A stretch of DNA of 64,000 bases, from positions 62,001 through 126,000 of the forward strand of contig JBCDBR010000001.1 of the NCBI GenBank assembly GCA_039183205.1, given 5' to 3'. Positions 1-8,916 of the stretch are shown here, piece after piece (the stretch's first letter is position 1; the number at the start of each line of letters is the position of its first letter). The stretch comes from HKCCE3408 sp039183205. GTDB taxonomy: Bacteria > Pseudomonadota > Alphaproteobacteria > Rhodobacterales > Rhodobacteraceae. A model generated the notes under the pieces. That model was not told the DNA's origin and made no database searches. It saw nothing but the letters and a program-made list of their open reading frames with translations. Made by a program: the position numbers and the translations under genes.

Positions 1-78
1 CGGGGTGTTGTCACCACTCGTTACGCAACCGCTGTTCAAAGGGCGCCGGACTTTGCGCGGCGCTATGGCAAGGGCTAA
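1..78 (+). CDS. possible 3' end of an unidentified gene (partial)
   Basis: From base 1 one plus-strand frame is open for 25 codons and ends with TAA at 76-78; the peptide ends ARRYGKG. A second plus frame also stays open to a TAG at 130, so the choice of frame is uncertain. Too little is visible to name a family. Bases 79-162 hold no gene that I can support. Confidence 0.2.
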   Translation, partial: RGVVTTRYATAVQRAPDFARRYGKG

Positions 79-137
79 AACGGGGTCGTCTGACGCACCC
101 GACACTCGCAACATCTCTGTCCCTTCGTAGTGCGAAA

Positions 138-161
138 GGGCTTTAGGAATGGTGAAAGCCC
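138..161 (-). terminator. weak hairpin just downstream of fadH
   Basis: A 7-bp perfect stem (GGGCTTT / AAAGCCC) with a 10-nt loop lies directly after the fadH stop codon. No T-run follows on the minus strand, so it is a weak terminator candidate and may simply be a 3'-end stabilising stem. Confidence 0.25.
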
Positions 162-162
162 G

Positions 163-2190
163 TCACAAGGATGCAGCCAATCGGGTTCCCTGATCGATGG
201 CGCGCTTCGCATCAAGCTCCGCGGCGACGTCTGCGCCGCCGATCACGTGGACCGGCACGCCCCGCGCGTCCATCGCATCGGCCAGCCGCCGTTCCGGCAC
301 TTGACCGGCGCACAGCACAATGGTGTCCGCCGGGACCAAGGTCGGGTCGCTTCGGTCCTCGCCAAAGCTGATATGCAGCCCATCGGCATCAATACGTTCG
401 TAGTTTGCGCCAGAAATCATGGCGACGTGCTTCATCTTGAGGCTGGCCCGGTGGATCCAGCCGGTGGTCTTACCCAGACGCTTGCCCAGTTTTGCGGGCT
501 TGCGTTGAAGCAAGGTGATCTGGCGCGCCGGGGCACCAGGCCGCGGGCCTTCGAGAGACAGGCCGCCGCGGTCGACCGCCGGGTCGCTCACGCCCCATTC
601 GCGCAGCCATAACGCGACATCTTTGGCCGGACTTGCCCCGTCATGCGCCAAAAACTCCGCGACATCAAAGCCGATGCCGCCCGCGCCGACAATCGCAACC
701 CGCTGTCCAACCGGTCGTTTCCCGGACAGCACATCGATATAGCTCAGCACGTTCGGACCATCTTGGCCGGGAATCTCTGGATCGCGTGGTGCTACCCCGG
801 TGGCCAGAATAACCTCGTCAAAGCCCGCCAGATTGTCCGGCTCTGCCACGGTGTCCAGCGCCAGGTCGACACCGCTCTGGCGGAGCTTGGTTCCGAACCA
901 ATCAACCAGGCCGTGAAACTCTTCTTTCCCGGGAATTTCCCGCGCCATGTTGAGCTGCCCGCCGATGCGACCATCCCGTTCCATTAGAGTTACAGCATGA
1001 CCGCGTTCTGCCGCGGCAATCGCGGCGGCCATTCCCGCAGGACCCGCGCCCACCACCGCAACCCGTTTGGGCGCAGATGTGGGCAACAGCTCCAATTCGG
1101 TCTCGTGGCAAGCGCGCGGGTTCACGAGACAACTGGTCAGCTTTCCCGAAAACGTGTGATCCAGGCACGCCTGGTTGCACGCAATACAGGGCGCGATCTC
1201 CGCCGCCCGATCGCTGGCCGCCTTGGCGACGAAATGCGGATCGGCCAAAAATGGCCGCGCCATCGAAACCATATCGGCGCAACCATCGGCCAAGACATCC
1301 TCTGCAACCTCCGGCGTGTTAATCCGATTGGACGTGATCACCGGAATGCCGACGCGCCCCATCAGCTTTTTGGTCACCCAAGCAAAGGCTTTACGCGGCA
1401 CCGATGTGGCAATGGTCGGGATGCGTGCCTCGTGCCATCCGATGCCGGTGTTGAGAAGCGTAGCGCCAGCAGCCTCCACCGCTTGCGCCAATTCGACAAC
1501 CTCATCATGCGTCGAACCCTCCGGGATCAAATCAATCATCGAGAGCCGGAAAATGATGATGAAGTCAGGGCCGACGGCCGCCCGTGCGCGGCGGACAACC
1601 TCAACCGGCAGCCGCATCCGATTGGCATAATCCCCGCCCCAGCGATCCTCGCGCCTGTTTGTATGGCGGACGAGAAATTGGTTTAGGAAATAACCTTCCG
1701 AGCCCATGATTTCGACGCCATCATAACCGGCCTCTTTGGCCCGCTGCGTCGCTGTTGCGATGTCCGCGATCTGTTTCTCAATACCGTCTTCGTCGAGCGC
1801 TTTGGGTGGAAACGGAGAAATTGGCGACTTGATGGCCGACGGCGCGACGCAGTCCGGGCTGTACGCATAGCGCCCCGCATGCAGGATTTGCATGGCAATG
1901 CGCCCTCCGGCATCATGCACGGCATCCGTCACGATCCGATGATTGGCGATGTCGTCTTTCGTAAAAAGCCCGGCCGCGCCAGGAAACACACCGCCTTCCC
2001 GGTTGGGCGCCATGCCGCCGGTGACGATCAATGCGACACCGCCATGGGCGCGTTCTGCGTAAAAGGCGGCGACGCGCGCCCAGTCCTTGGTTTCCTCTAA
2101 CCCGGTATGCATCGAACCCATGAGGACCCGGTTGGGCAGGATTATATGGCCCAAATCAAGCGGGCGAAGAAGATGTGGGTATGCAGGCAT
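163..2190 (-). CDS. fadH: NADPH-dependent 2,4-dienoyl-CoA reductase
   Basis: Reduces 2,4-dienoyl-CoA intermediates during beta-oxidation of unsaturated fatty acids in the cytosol. The 675-residue length matches the E. coli FadH type. Residues 1-330 form an Old-Yellow-Enzyme barrel with a Tyr near 166 (GYFLNQ) and a His near 252 (GWHEAR) where the family has its proton donors. A CIAC-NQAC...C cysteine cluster at about 335-355 would bind the 4Fe-4S centre. After it come FAD and NADPH dinucleotide folds (GAGPAGMAAA, then GAGGIGFD). The start is supported by GGAGGAGGA eight bases upstream. It lies 98 bp after the preceding gene in the same direction, so it may have its own promoter. Other OYE-fusion reductases (trimethylamine dehydrogenase-like) look similar, but the fit to FadH is better. 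Confidence 0.9.
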   Translation of the reverse strand: MPAYPHLLRPLDLGHIILPNRVLMGSMHTGLEETKDWARVAAFYAERAHGGVALIVTGGMAPNREGGVFPGAAGLFTKDDIANHRIVTDAVHDAGGRIAMQILHAGRYAYSPDCVAPSAIKSPISPFPPKALDEDGIEKQIADIATATQRAKEAGYDGVEIMGSEGYFLNQFLVRHTNRREDRWGGDYANRMRLPVEVVRRARAAVGPDFIIIFRLSMIDLIPEGSTHDEVVELAQAVEAAGATLLNTGIGWHEARIPTIATSVPRKAFAWVTKKLMGRVGIPVITSNRINTPEVAEDVLADGCADMVSMARPFLADPHFVAKAASDRAAEIAPCIACNQACLDHTFSGKLTSCLVNPRACHETELELLPTSAPKRVAVVGAGPAGMAAAIAAAERGHAVTLMERDGRIGGQLNMAREIPGKEEFHGLVDWFGTKLRQSGVDLALDTVAEPDNLAGFDEVILATGVAPRDPEIPGQDGPNVLSYIDVLSGKRPVGQRVAIVGAGGIGFDVAEFLAHDGASPAKDVALWLREWGVSDPAVDRGGLSLEGPRPGAPARQITLLQRKPAKLGKRLGKTTGWIHRASLKMKHVAMISGANYERIDADGLHISFGEDRSDPTLVPADTIVLCAGQVPERRLADAMDARGVPVHVIGGADVAAELDAKRAIDQGTRLAASL

Positions 2191-2288
2191 GGCTGTCCTC
2201 CTCCACCCTGCATTAGGCGCTAATTGACGTGCACGTCACCCAGAACGCAGCGTCATCAGCGTGGCGCATCCGGTCAATTGCTCGCCGC

Positions 2289-2651
2289 TTAGTCGATCCC
2301 GGTTTCTACGCAATGCCGACGAAAGGCACGCTTCAAAAGTTCTACCTCGTCGCGCAGCAACGCAAGCTCGGACCGAAAATCACCATCCAGGCCCGACCCC
2401 ATTAAAAAGGTCACGCGGTCAAGGACCGTGCCGTCGCTTGCCGTGCGCAACGCGAGCACTTGGATACCGTCCGAAAGGACGCTTGATGGCACGTCCGCGG
2501 TAACATGAAGCCCGTCTTCGGCCGTGCTGACCTCAGCATGCCCAACGACCCTTTCTTGGTGGACCAGTTCTATGACCGGGACATCGGCGCTGTCAGCATC
2601 TAGCCGGCCTTCATACCGCCCGCCCTTCAGCGCAATCCGCTTGAGTTCCAT
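2289..2651 (-). CDS. conserved hypothetical protein, 120 aa
   Basis: I do not recognise a named family. The protein starts MELKRIALKGGRYEG, is predicted mostly beta-stranded through residue 85, and ends in a charged helix (about 90-115: FRSELALLRDEVELLKRAF) that could form a coiled coil. It has no signal peptide or membrane segment. It follows the DUF6478 gene by 18 bp on the same strand, so the two are probably cotranscribed and may act together. Codon use is that of its neighbours. Confidence 0.7.
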   Translation of the reverse strand: MELKRIALKGGRYEGRLDADSADVPVIELVHQERVVGHAEVSTAEDGLHVTADVPSSVLSDGIQVLALRTASDGTVLDRVTFLMGSGLDGDFRSELALLRDEVELLKRAFRRHCVETGID

Positions 2652-2669
2652 ACCCCCGCTGCCTCCCGG

Positions 2670-3431
2670 TCAAATATCTGCACGCGGCGCGCGCGTGATC
2701 GTCATATCACGGATCAAAACCCGGTTCATTTGCGGTGCCTCCAGGATCAGGTCGAGCCAGACCTTCTCCATCCGCTTTTCATTGATCTTGGTGTAGGCAA
2801 GGTCAAACTCCGCCAAGGCAAAGCCAGATTTCACCGGCATTTCACGGACCAATTGTTCGGTATTTGGGCCAGATTGTAGATTGAGCCGGCTGTAGATCTC
2901 CAACGGCTCCTCGCAATCCAGCTCAAGCGTGACGACAAAGAAATGGCTTCGCGTCAGGCCTTCGATCGCTGCATCGGGCAACGTTTGAGCCAGCGACAGA
3001 AACCCTCCGCCGAATCGGTAGACCTCTAGGGCCAGGTGATAGCGCGCCACGCCTTTTGCCGCGCGAATTTGGCGATAGCTTAATTCCGGTGCCGGGCAGT
3101 CGTGGTAGATCGTGATCTCCGGAGACAATGCCGTTGGCGATGGGATAGCAACCGCGCCGCGTGGCCGGATCGGAGATTTCCAAAGGTCGGGTCTTAGCGA
3201 CCAATCGCATTGTTCAGGCCCATCGACGGCCAGATCCTTGGCCAGCGCGGAACGGGCTGCCTCCGCTGCGCGGTCGGCATCATCGACGCGGAGCCGTAGG
3301 CGTTCGATATCCAACTCCGCTTCGGCAAGCTCCGCATCGCTCATGCGGCTGGCTTGGCTCGGCAACTCGCTGGCGCGGCGCATCGCGCGTAAAAGCCGCC
3401 GCTTTTGGAGAAAGGATCCGCCCTCTTTCAT
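2670..3431 (-). CDS. DUF6478 family protein
   Basis: Soluble 253-residue protein. A basic N-terminus is followed by a charged helical stretch (about 28-70), then a beta-rich domain with the motifs RPDLWKSP, YHDCPAPELSY, SHFFVVTLEL, GPNTEQLVREMP and FDLAYTKINEKRMEKVW. From memory this pattern fits DUF6478, a family seen mainly in Rhodobacterales, with no known function. It lies between the lipoprotein gene (35 bp upstream) and the 120-aa gene, all downstream of ilvD. The Shine-Dalgarno is weak, and Met1 is the only reasonable start in this frame near the lipoprotein stop. Confidence 0.75.
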   Translation of the reverse strand: MKEGGSFLQKRRLLRAMRRASELPSQASRMSDAELAEAELDIERLRLRVDDADRAAEAARSALAKDLAVDGPEQCDWSLRPDLWKSPIRPRGAVAIPSPTALSPEITIYHDCPAPELSYRQIRAAKGVARYHLALEVYRFGGGFLSLAQTLPDAAIEGLTRSHFFVVTLELDCEEPLEIYSRLNLQSGPNTEQLVREMPVKSGFALAEFDLAYTKINEKRMEKVWLDLILEAPQMNRVLIRDMTITRAPRADI

Positions 3432-3466
3432 CGTCGCCCGCCCGGTTGCTTTTGGGTCTTGCGCAC

Positions 3467-4183
3467 CTATTGCGTCGATGACGCCGCCTGTCGCGGTCCC
3501 AGTATTCCCCGAAAGAAGCCAGAATTGAAGAGCCCAGCTTGCGTAGATGGCGCGGTATCGGGTGCTGATGGCAGAACATTGGGATTGGCCGCACGTGTGC
3601 CAGCCACAAAACTCTCTAACGTGCTGAGTTGTGCCGCTTCGTCATCGCGCGCGTCATCCATGGCAAGCACCGAAAGCGTTGCAATCCGCGGTCCAAGGTC
3701 GAAATAGGCGCGCCAATAGATATCTTCGACGCCTGGCACCACGCCTGGGCTCTCGTCTTGTGCGCGGAGATAGAGAATATCGCCCGCGACAAAGCTCTGC
3801 AAAAGAGTGACGGTCTCAGGATCGCCGGTTCGGCTCAAGACTGCGCGGCCGTCCGGTGAACCGAAATAGGCCGGCAGGTCCGCAAGCGCCGCGCTGATCC
3901 CACCGGCATCGCCCGGCTCCGAGATCGTTGCTGTCAGCACCGCCTCGACCGGAGGTTGCGCGGCAAATCTGGACCCGGACATGCCGGCACAATTGCCAAA
4001 GACTAAAAAGGCTGACAGGCCGTCGTCACGACGCGCCTCTTGGTCGACGCAAAACCCGCGCGGGGCCTCAACCACCAAGGCATCTTGCGTGACCGAAACC
4101 CGCGCATTGCCGCCACCCAAACCAAGCCCGACGCAGCTGGCAAGCAGAACGACGGGGCTGAGCCTAAAGATCCATGTAAACAT
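3467..4183 (-). CDS. putative outer-membrane or periplasmic lipoprotein
   Basis: The protein begins MFTWIFRLSPVVLLASC, a typical lipoprotein signal with the lipobox LLASC, so Cys17 should be lipidated. The mature part (about 220 aa) is acidic, has two more cysteines, and shows no domain I can name. The start was chosen because a strong AGAGGAGG lies six bases upstream. It overlaps the last 20 bases of ilvD, so translation is probably coupled to ilvD. An open upstream extension through ilvD is a shadow. Likely a Rhodobacterales-specific envelope protein. Confidence 0.75.
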   Translation of the reverse strand: MFTWIFRLSPVVLLASCVGLGLGGGNARVSVTQDALVVEAPRGFCVDQEARRDDGLSAFLVFGNCAGMSGSRFAAQPPVEAVLTATISEPGDAGGISAALADLPAYFGSPDGRAVLSRTGDPETVTLLQSFVAGDILYLRAQDESPGVVPGVEDIYWRAYFDLGPRIATLSVLAMDDARDDEAAQLSTLESFVAGTRAANPNVLPSAPDTAPSTQAGLFNSGFFRGILGPRQAASSTQ

Positions 4184-5897
4184 GCGCCTCCTCTTTCGCA
4201 CCGGGATGCGTGACCGCGCCGAACCGCGCCGAGCCCACAAGCTGGGCGTATTTCCACAAGGCGCCAGAGGCGTAAATGGTTTTCCGCGGACCGGTCCAAG
4301 CTTCGCGCCGGGCCGCCAATTCATCATCGGTAAGCGCCACGCTAATCTCGCCTTTCAGCGCATCGATGGTGATTTCGTCCCCATCCTTCAGCAATCCGAT
4401 CGGGCCTGCATGCGCAGCCTCTGGCCCGACATGGCCGACACAGAACCCCCGCGTCGCACCGGAAAACCGGCCATCGGTTATCAGCGCGACTTTCTTTCCC
4501 ATGCCCTGGCCCGATAGCGCCGCCGTGGTGGCCAACATCTCGCGCATGCCAGGCCCCCCGGCCGGGCCTTCGTTCCGAATGACCAGAACCTCGCCTTCCT
4601 TGTAGTCGCGCGCCTTGACGGCCTCAAAAGCATCCTCTTCGCATTCGAAGACACGGGCGGGTCCGGTAAAGACTTGATCCTCTTGGCTCATGCCTGCGAC
4701 CTTCACAATCGCGCCATCCGGGGCAAGATTGCCGGTTAAGCCAACCACACCGCCCGTTTGCGTAATCGGGGTCTTAATTGGGTGGATCACCTTGCCGTCC
4801 GCGTCGGCTTCGATCTTGTCAAGCTCTTCGCCCATCGACCGCCCGCTGGCGGTGATGCAATCTTCGTGGATTAATTTTGCTTTGCGCAATTCCTTCATCA
4901 CGACAGGAACGCCGCCCACCTCATAAAGGTCTTTGGCCACGTATTGGCCACCTGGTTTGAGATCGACGAAATAGGGCGTGTCGCGGAAGATATCGCACAC
5001 ATCTTGCAACGTGAACTCGATCCCCGCTTCGTGCGCGATCGCCGGCAAATGGAGGCCAGCATTGGTCGACCCGCCGGTGCAGGCCACGACCCTTGCTGCG
5101 TTCTGCAGGCTTTCGAGCGTGACGACATCGCGCGCGCGGATGTTCTTTTCGAGCAAATGCATCACCGCCTCACCCGAGGCTGTGCCGTAAGCGTCGCGGC
5201 TTTCATACGGTGCCGGCGCACCGGAGGAATTCATCAGCGCCAGGCCGATTGCCTCGGACACGCACGCCATCGTATTGGCGGTGAACTGGCCGCCGCAGGC
5301 ACCGGCAGAAGGGCAGGCCACACGTTCGAGCGCGCGCAGCTCCTCGTCTGAGTTTTGCCCTGCCTGATACCGCCCGACCGCCTCAAACACATCCTGCACG
5401 GTCACATCCCGCCCTTGGAACCGCCCCGGCATGATAGAGCCACCATAGATGAAGACCGACGGCACGTTCAGCCGCACCATCGCCATCATCATGCCCGGCA
5501 GGGATTTGTCGCAACCGGCTAGCCCTACAATCGCGTCATAGCAATGGCCGCGCATCGTCAGTTCGACCGTGTCGGCGATGGCATCGCGCGAGGCAAGCGA
5601 GGACCGCATGCCCTCATGCCCCATGGCAATGCCATCGGTCACAGTGATCGTTGTAAATTCGCGCGGCGTGCCATTTGCATGTTTCACGCCCAATTTGACC
5701 GATTGCGCCTGGCGGCCGAGGGCGATGTTGCACGGCGCGGCTTCGTTCCAGCAGGTCGCGACACCGACAAAAGGCTGCGCGATCTCTTCCTCATTCAGCC
5801 CCATGGCATAAAAATAGGACCGATGCGGCGCACGCGCCGGTCCTTCCGTTACGTGGCGGCTCGGAAGCTTTGATTTATCGGCTTTGCCTTTCAGCAT
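4164..5897 (-). CDS. ilvD: dihydroxy-acid dehydratase
   Basis: Catalyses the dehydration step of valine, isoleucine and pantothenate precursor synthesis in the cytosol. It has 577 residues, with the three iron-sulfur cysteines of the family: Cys49 (ATCWNEAAPC), one in GLAGCDKSLPGM near 122, and one in SAGACGGQF near 195. The C-terminal GRFSGATRGF signature is intact. AAGGAGGTG precedes the ATG. It heads a minus-strand group that continues with a lipoprotein and two poorly known proteins. The link between these and branched-chain amino acids is unclear and is likely just shared transcription. Confidence 0.95.
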   Translation of the reverse strand: MLKGKADKSKLPSRHVTEGPARAPHRSYFYAMGLNEEEIAQPFVGVATCWNEAAPCNIALGRQAQSVKLGVKHANGTPREFTTITVTDGIAMGHEGMRSSLASRDAIADTVELTMRGHCYDAIVGLAGCDKSLPGMMMAMVRLNVPSVFIYGGSIMPGRFQGRDVTVQDVFEAVGRYQAGQNSDEELRALERVACPSAGACGGQFTANTMACVSEAIGLALMNSSGAPAPYESRDAYGTASGEAVMHLLEKNIRARDVVTLESLQNAARVVACTGGSTNAGLHLPAIAHEAGIEFTLQDVCDIFRDTPYFVDLKPGGQYVAKDLYEVGGVPVVMKELRKAKLIHEDCITASGRSMGEELDKIEADADGKVIHPIKTPITQTGGVVGLTGNLAPDGAIVKVAGMSQEDQVFTGPARVFECEEDAFEAVKARDYKEGEVLVIRNEGPAGGPGMREMLATTAALSGQGMGKKVALITDGRFSGATRGFCVGHVGPEAAHAGPIGLLKDGDEITIDALKGEISVALTDDELAARREAWTGPRKTIYASGALWKYAQLVGSARFGAVTHPGAKEEAHVYMDL

Positions 5898-6040
5898 GGC
5901 GCACCTCCTTGTTTGACGCGACGGATCAGCGAAAAAAGCAATAGGCCTGCGCTACGTCAGGTACAAGCGCGATTGCCGCCCGGCGCGATTCGGGGCATTG
6001 TCCGTAAAAATGTAACGAGCAGACTGAACAGGCAGTTTCG

Positions 6041-6976
6041 ATGCTCTATCCGGTGCATGAGGGCTTTATTGCCCCCGCTCGCGCGCGACCGCAGATTTGG
6101 CGCGTGGTGTTGGGCATCGTTTTGGCCACGCTCATCTATGCAATTGTCGCGTTGGCGGTGCTGGCTATTGCGGTCTATTTGCGCCTTCCCAGCGACTTCA
6201 TGAACGATCTCAACACCTGGTCAACAGATGGTCGGATTGGCCCCAATCCCCTGGAGACCGAATTGCGGGGCTTGCTCGAAGGACGCACACCGACCGACGT
6301 TCTTGTGATGCTGTCGACATTTGGCGGCATGTTCCTGGGCGCAATGGCGGCGGCACGCTGGTTGCACGGGCGCAGCTTCGTCTCGCTAACCGGCCCATTG
6401 GCCGTTGCGACACGGCATTTCGGCATCGCGGCGCTTGCTACGCTCTTGCTGTCGACCCTCGGATTATTGATACCGCCCTACCTCGATGCAGAGGTCAATT
6501 TGCGGCTGTCGGTTTGGCTGACATTTCTGCCGATGGCCTTGGTTATGGTGCTGTTGCAAACCGGTGCGGAGGAACTTCTGTTCCGCGGATACCTACAACA
6601 GCAATTGGCGGCCCGTTTCCGGTCGCCGCTGGTTTGGATGCTCTTGCCTTCGATCTTGTTCGGCTTGGGCCATTACAACCCAGCCCAGTTCGGCGATGCG
6701 GCCTGGCTTGTCGTTGCTGTAACCACGTTAGTTGGCATCTTTGCCGCGGACCTAACGGCGCGGACGGGTACAATCGGCGCGGCCTGGGGTCTGCACTTTG
6801 CCAACAACGTTGTTGCGATCCTGATTATCTCGCTCGAAGGACCGCTTTCGGGGCTCTCGCTTTGGTGGATACCGGAGGTCAGCATCGCCGATCGCAGCTT
6901 GGAACTCGCCTTGGTGCGCGACATTGCCGTTCTGTGCGCGATTTGGCTGGTGATACGGCGTATATTGCGGCCATGA
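6041..6976 (+). CDS. CPBP-family intramembrane metalloprotease, copy 1
   Basis: A 311-residue membrane protein with about eight hydrophobic segments. It carries the CPBP (CAAX-protease / bacteriocin-processing, ABI) signature: a Glu-Glu pair with a downstream Arg (EELLFRGYLQQ, near 177), then FGLGH (near 207) and the final HFANN, which supply putative zinc or catalytic residues. The substrate is unknown. A second related gene follows with a 4-bp ATGA overlap, so both are one unit that then runs into accD. The 143-bp gap to ilvD, which is divergent, should hold the promoter. Confidence 0.8.
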   Translation: MLYPVHEGFIAPARARPQIWRVVLGIVLATLIYAIVALAVLAIAVYLRLPSDFMNDLNTWSTDGRIGPNPLETELRGLLEGRTPTDVLVMLSTFGGMFLGAMAAARWLHGRSFVSLTGPLAVATRHFGIAALATLLLSTLGLLIPPYLDAEVNLRLSVWLTFLPMALVMVLLQTGAEELLFRGYLQQQLAARFRSPLVWMLLPSILFGLGHYNPAQFGDAAWLVVAVTTLVGIFAADLTARTGTIGAAWGLHFANNVVAILIISLEGPLSGLSLWWIPEVSIADRSLELALVRDIAVLCAIWLVIRRILRP

Positions 6977-7869
6977 GGCACCCTTATGCTGCGCAAGCGG
7001 AAATGTCTGACGTCTCCGAAGATGCGGCGAGCGTCCGGACGCTGATCACAGGCTTGGTGTTCATCGAGATCATCTGGTGGCTTGGCAGCGGGATGGTTTA
7101 TGCGGCGATCTATAGCGGTGTTTTCGGTTTCGGCACGGCAGCTACGTCGATCATTTCGCTTTTGGGTACGGTGGTGATGTGGGTGGCTGTGGCTATGGCC
7201 ATGCGCTGGTTCCAAGACCGGCATTGGATGGTTCTGGTACGGCCGATCTCCCGCGCCGTTCAGGATTTTGGTGCTGTGCTCAAGTTGTCGGGCGGTTTGA
7301 TGCTCGGCCTGTCGCTTTGGTCCGTTCTACCCTTCGTCGCCGATGCCGCCTATACGCGACCGCTTTGGCAATGGCTCCTGATCCTGCCCTTTGCGCTGAT
7401 CGCAACGTTTGTCCAAACCACCGCCGAAGAGATCTATTTCCGCGGCTTTTTGCAAAGCACATTGGCGGCGCGGTTCAAAAGCCCCATCATGTGGGCTGTA
7501 TTGCCATCGGTCGGCTTCGGCCTCCTTCACGTCTTCAACGCCAACACGGCGCCGGAAATGCTCCAGACGGTCGTCTATACAAGCATTTTCGGCTTCTTTG
7601 CCGCCGACCTCACGGCGCGCACCGGAACGCTCGGCGCGGCCATCGCATTTCACTTTGTGCACAATGCCGTCCTGTTTTGCGTCTATGGGTTCGAAGACAG
7701 TCCTGAGGCACCCTTGGCGCTTTGGGTATTTGCCCCGTTTGAAGGATATCGCGGCGCGTCCGGCGCGCCGGCAGGTATCCTGGACCCGACCATGATCCTT
7801 GATACGCTCTACCTGCTTGCGACGCTGACGCTGATCTGGCTCGCCGCGCGCGTTGCAATCCGCCGCTGA
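6973..7869 (+). CDS. CPBP-family intramembrane metalloprotease, copy 2
   Basis: A 298-residue multi-pass membrane protein, a diverged paralogue of the gene just before it. Motifs in order: EEIYFRGFLQ near 151, FGLLHVF near 180, and FHFVHN near 227. ARFKSP and ADLTARTGTLGAA match segments of copy 1. The start ATG overlaps the previous stop (ATGA), and a longer open frame upstream, running through copy 1, is a shadow. The tail after residue 245 is longer and more polar than in copy 1. Substrate unknown. Confidence 0.8.
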   Translation: MRHPYAAQAEMSDVSEDAASVRTLITGLVFIEIIWWLGSGMVYAAIYSGVFGFGTAATSIISLLGTVVMWVAVAMAMRWFQDRHWMVLVRPISRAVQDFGAVLKLSGGLMLGLSLWSVLPFVADAAYTRPLWQWLLILPFALIATFVQTTAEEIYFRGFLQSTLAARFKSPIMWAVLPSVGFGLLHVFNANTAPEMLQTVVYTSIFGFFAADLTARTGTLGAAIAFHFVHNAVLFCVYGFEDSPEAPLALWVFAPFEGYRGASGAPAGILDPTMILDTLYLLATLTLIWLAARVAIRR

Positions 7870-7929
7870 TTGCAATTCGGTTTGCCCAGGCTTATGTCCG
7901 GGCGCGGCAGAGGAAAGGTGGGCCGGCAC

Positions 7930-8865
7930 ATGAACTGGATCACAAATTACGTGCGACCCCGGATCAATTCGATCTTTTCGCGCCGTGAATTGCCGGACAA
8001 TCTTTGGACCAAATGCGATGCGTGTGGCACGATGTTGTTCCATCGTGAATTGGCTGAAAACCTCAATGTGTGCACCAATTGCGGGCATCACATGGCAATC
8101 ACCCCGCGCGATCGGTTTCAGTCCTTTTTCGATGGCGGTATCTTCCAAGAAATTGAGGTGCCCACGCCGCCCGCAGACCCGCTGCAATTTCGCGACCAAA
8201 AGCGCTATCCGGATCGCATGCGCCAGGCGCAGAAGACCACCGGCGAGGCGGAGGCCATGCTGGTCGCGCAAGGCGAGATCGGCCGCACGCCGATCGTGGC
8301 CGCTTGCCAGGATTTTTCCTTCATGGCCGGATCAATGGGCATGTATGTGGGCAATGCGATCATCGCCGCGGCCACCCGCGCCACCGAACTTGGCAGGCCC
8401 TTGATCCTGTTTTCCGCAGCCGGCGGCGCGCGCATGCAAGAGGGCATCTTGAGCTTGATGCAAATGCCGCGCACGACCATTGCGATCCAAATGCTGCGCG
8501 AAGCAGGCCTACCCTACATCGTCGTTTTGACCCATCCGACAACCGGCGGTGTCACGGCGTCTTACGCGATGCTCGGCGATGTTCAGATTGCCGAACCCGA
8601 TGCGCTGATCTGTTTCGCCGGGCCTCGGGTGATCGAACAAACGATCGGGGAAAAGCTGCCCGAAGGCTTCCAGCGGGCGGAATATCTGCTTGATCACGGT
8701 ATGCTGGATCGGGTCACGCATCGCAAAGACTTGCGCGATGAATTGATCAGCATCACACGGATGCTCATGCGCGAAACGCCCCCCATCAAGGGGGAACTTC
8801 CTGCGCCGGAACCGACACCGGAGGCCGCCGTTGACCGTGCCGAAGAAACAACCGGCCCGGCCTAG
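7930..8865 (+). CDS. accD: acetyl-CoA carboxylase carboxyltransferase subunit beta
   Basis: Forms the carboxyltransferase half of acetyl-CoA carboxylase together with AccA and makes malonyl-CoA for fatty-acid synthesis. It has 311 residues. An N-terminal four-cysteine zinc ribbon (CDAC...CTNC, about 27-49) precedes the crotonase-fold carboxyltransferase domain with GGARMQEG and TTGGVTASYAMLGD. The ATG at 7930 was chosen because the family begins MNWITN; the frame is open further upstream but without homology. The proline-rich end after residue 285 is variable. The neighbour folC follows by 51 bp, a common pairing in proteobacteria. Confidence 0.95.
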   Translation: MNWITNYVRPRINSIFSRRELPDNLWTKCDACGTMLFHRELAENLNVCTNCGHHMAITPRDRFQSFFDGGIFQEIEVPTPPADPLQFRDQKRYPDRMRQAQKTTGEAEAMLVAQGEIGRTPIVAACQDFSFMAGSMGMYVGNAIIAAATRATELGRPLILFSAAGGARMQEGILSLMQMPRTTIAIQMLREAGLPYIVVLTHPTTGGVTASYAMLGDVQIAEPDALICFAGPRVIEQTIGEKLPEGFQRAEYLLDHGMLDRVTHRKDLRDELISITRMLMRETPPIKGELPAPEPTPEAAVDRAEETTGPA

Positions 8866-8916
8866 ATCGGGAATCCTCCAGGCTTGCGGCCTTAGGAGCG
8901 CACAGGTTACCGGCAG

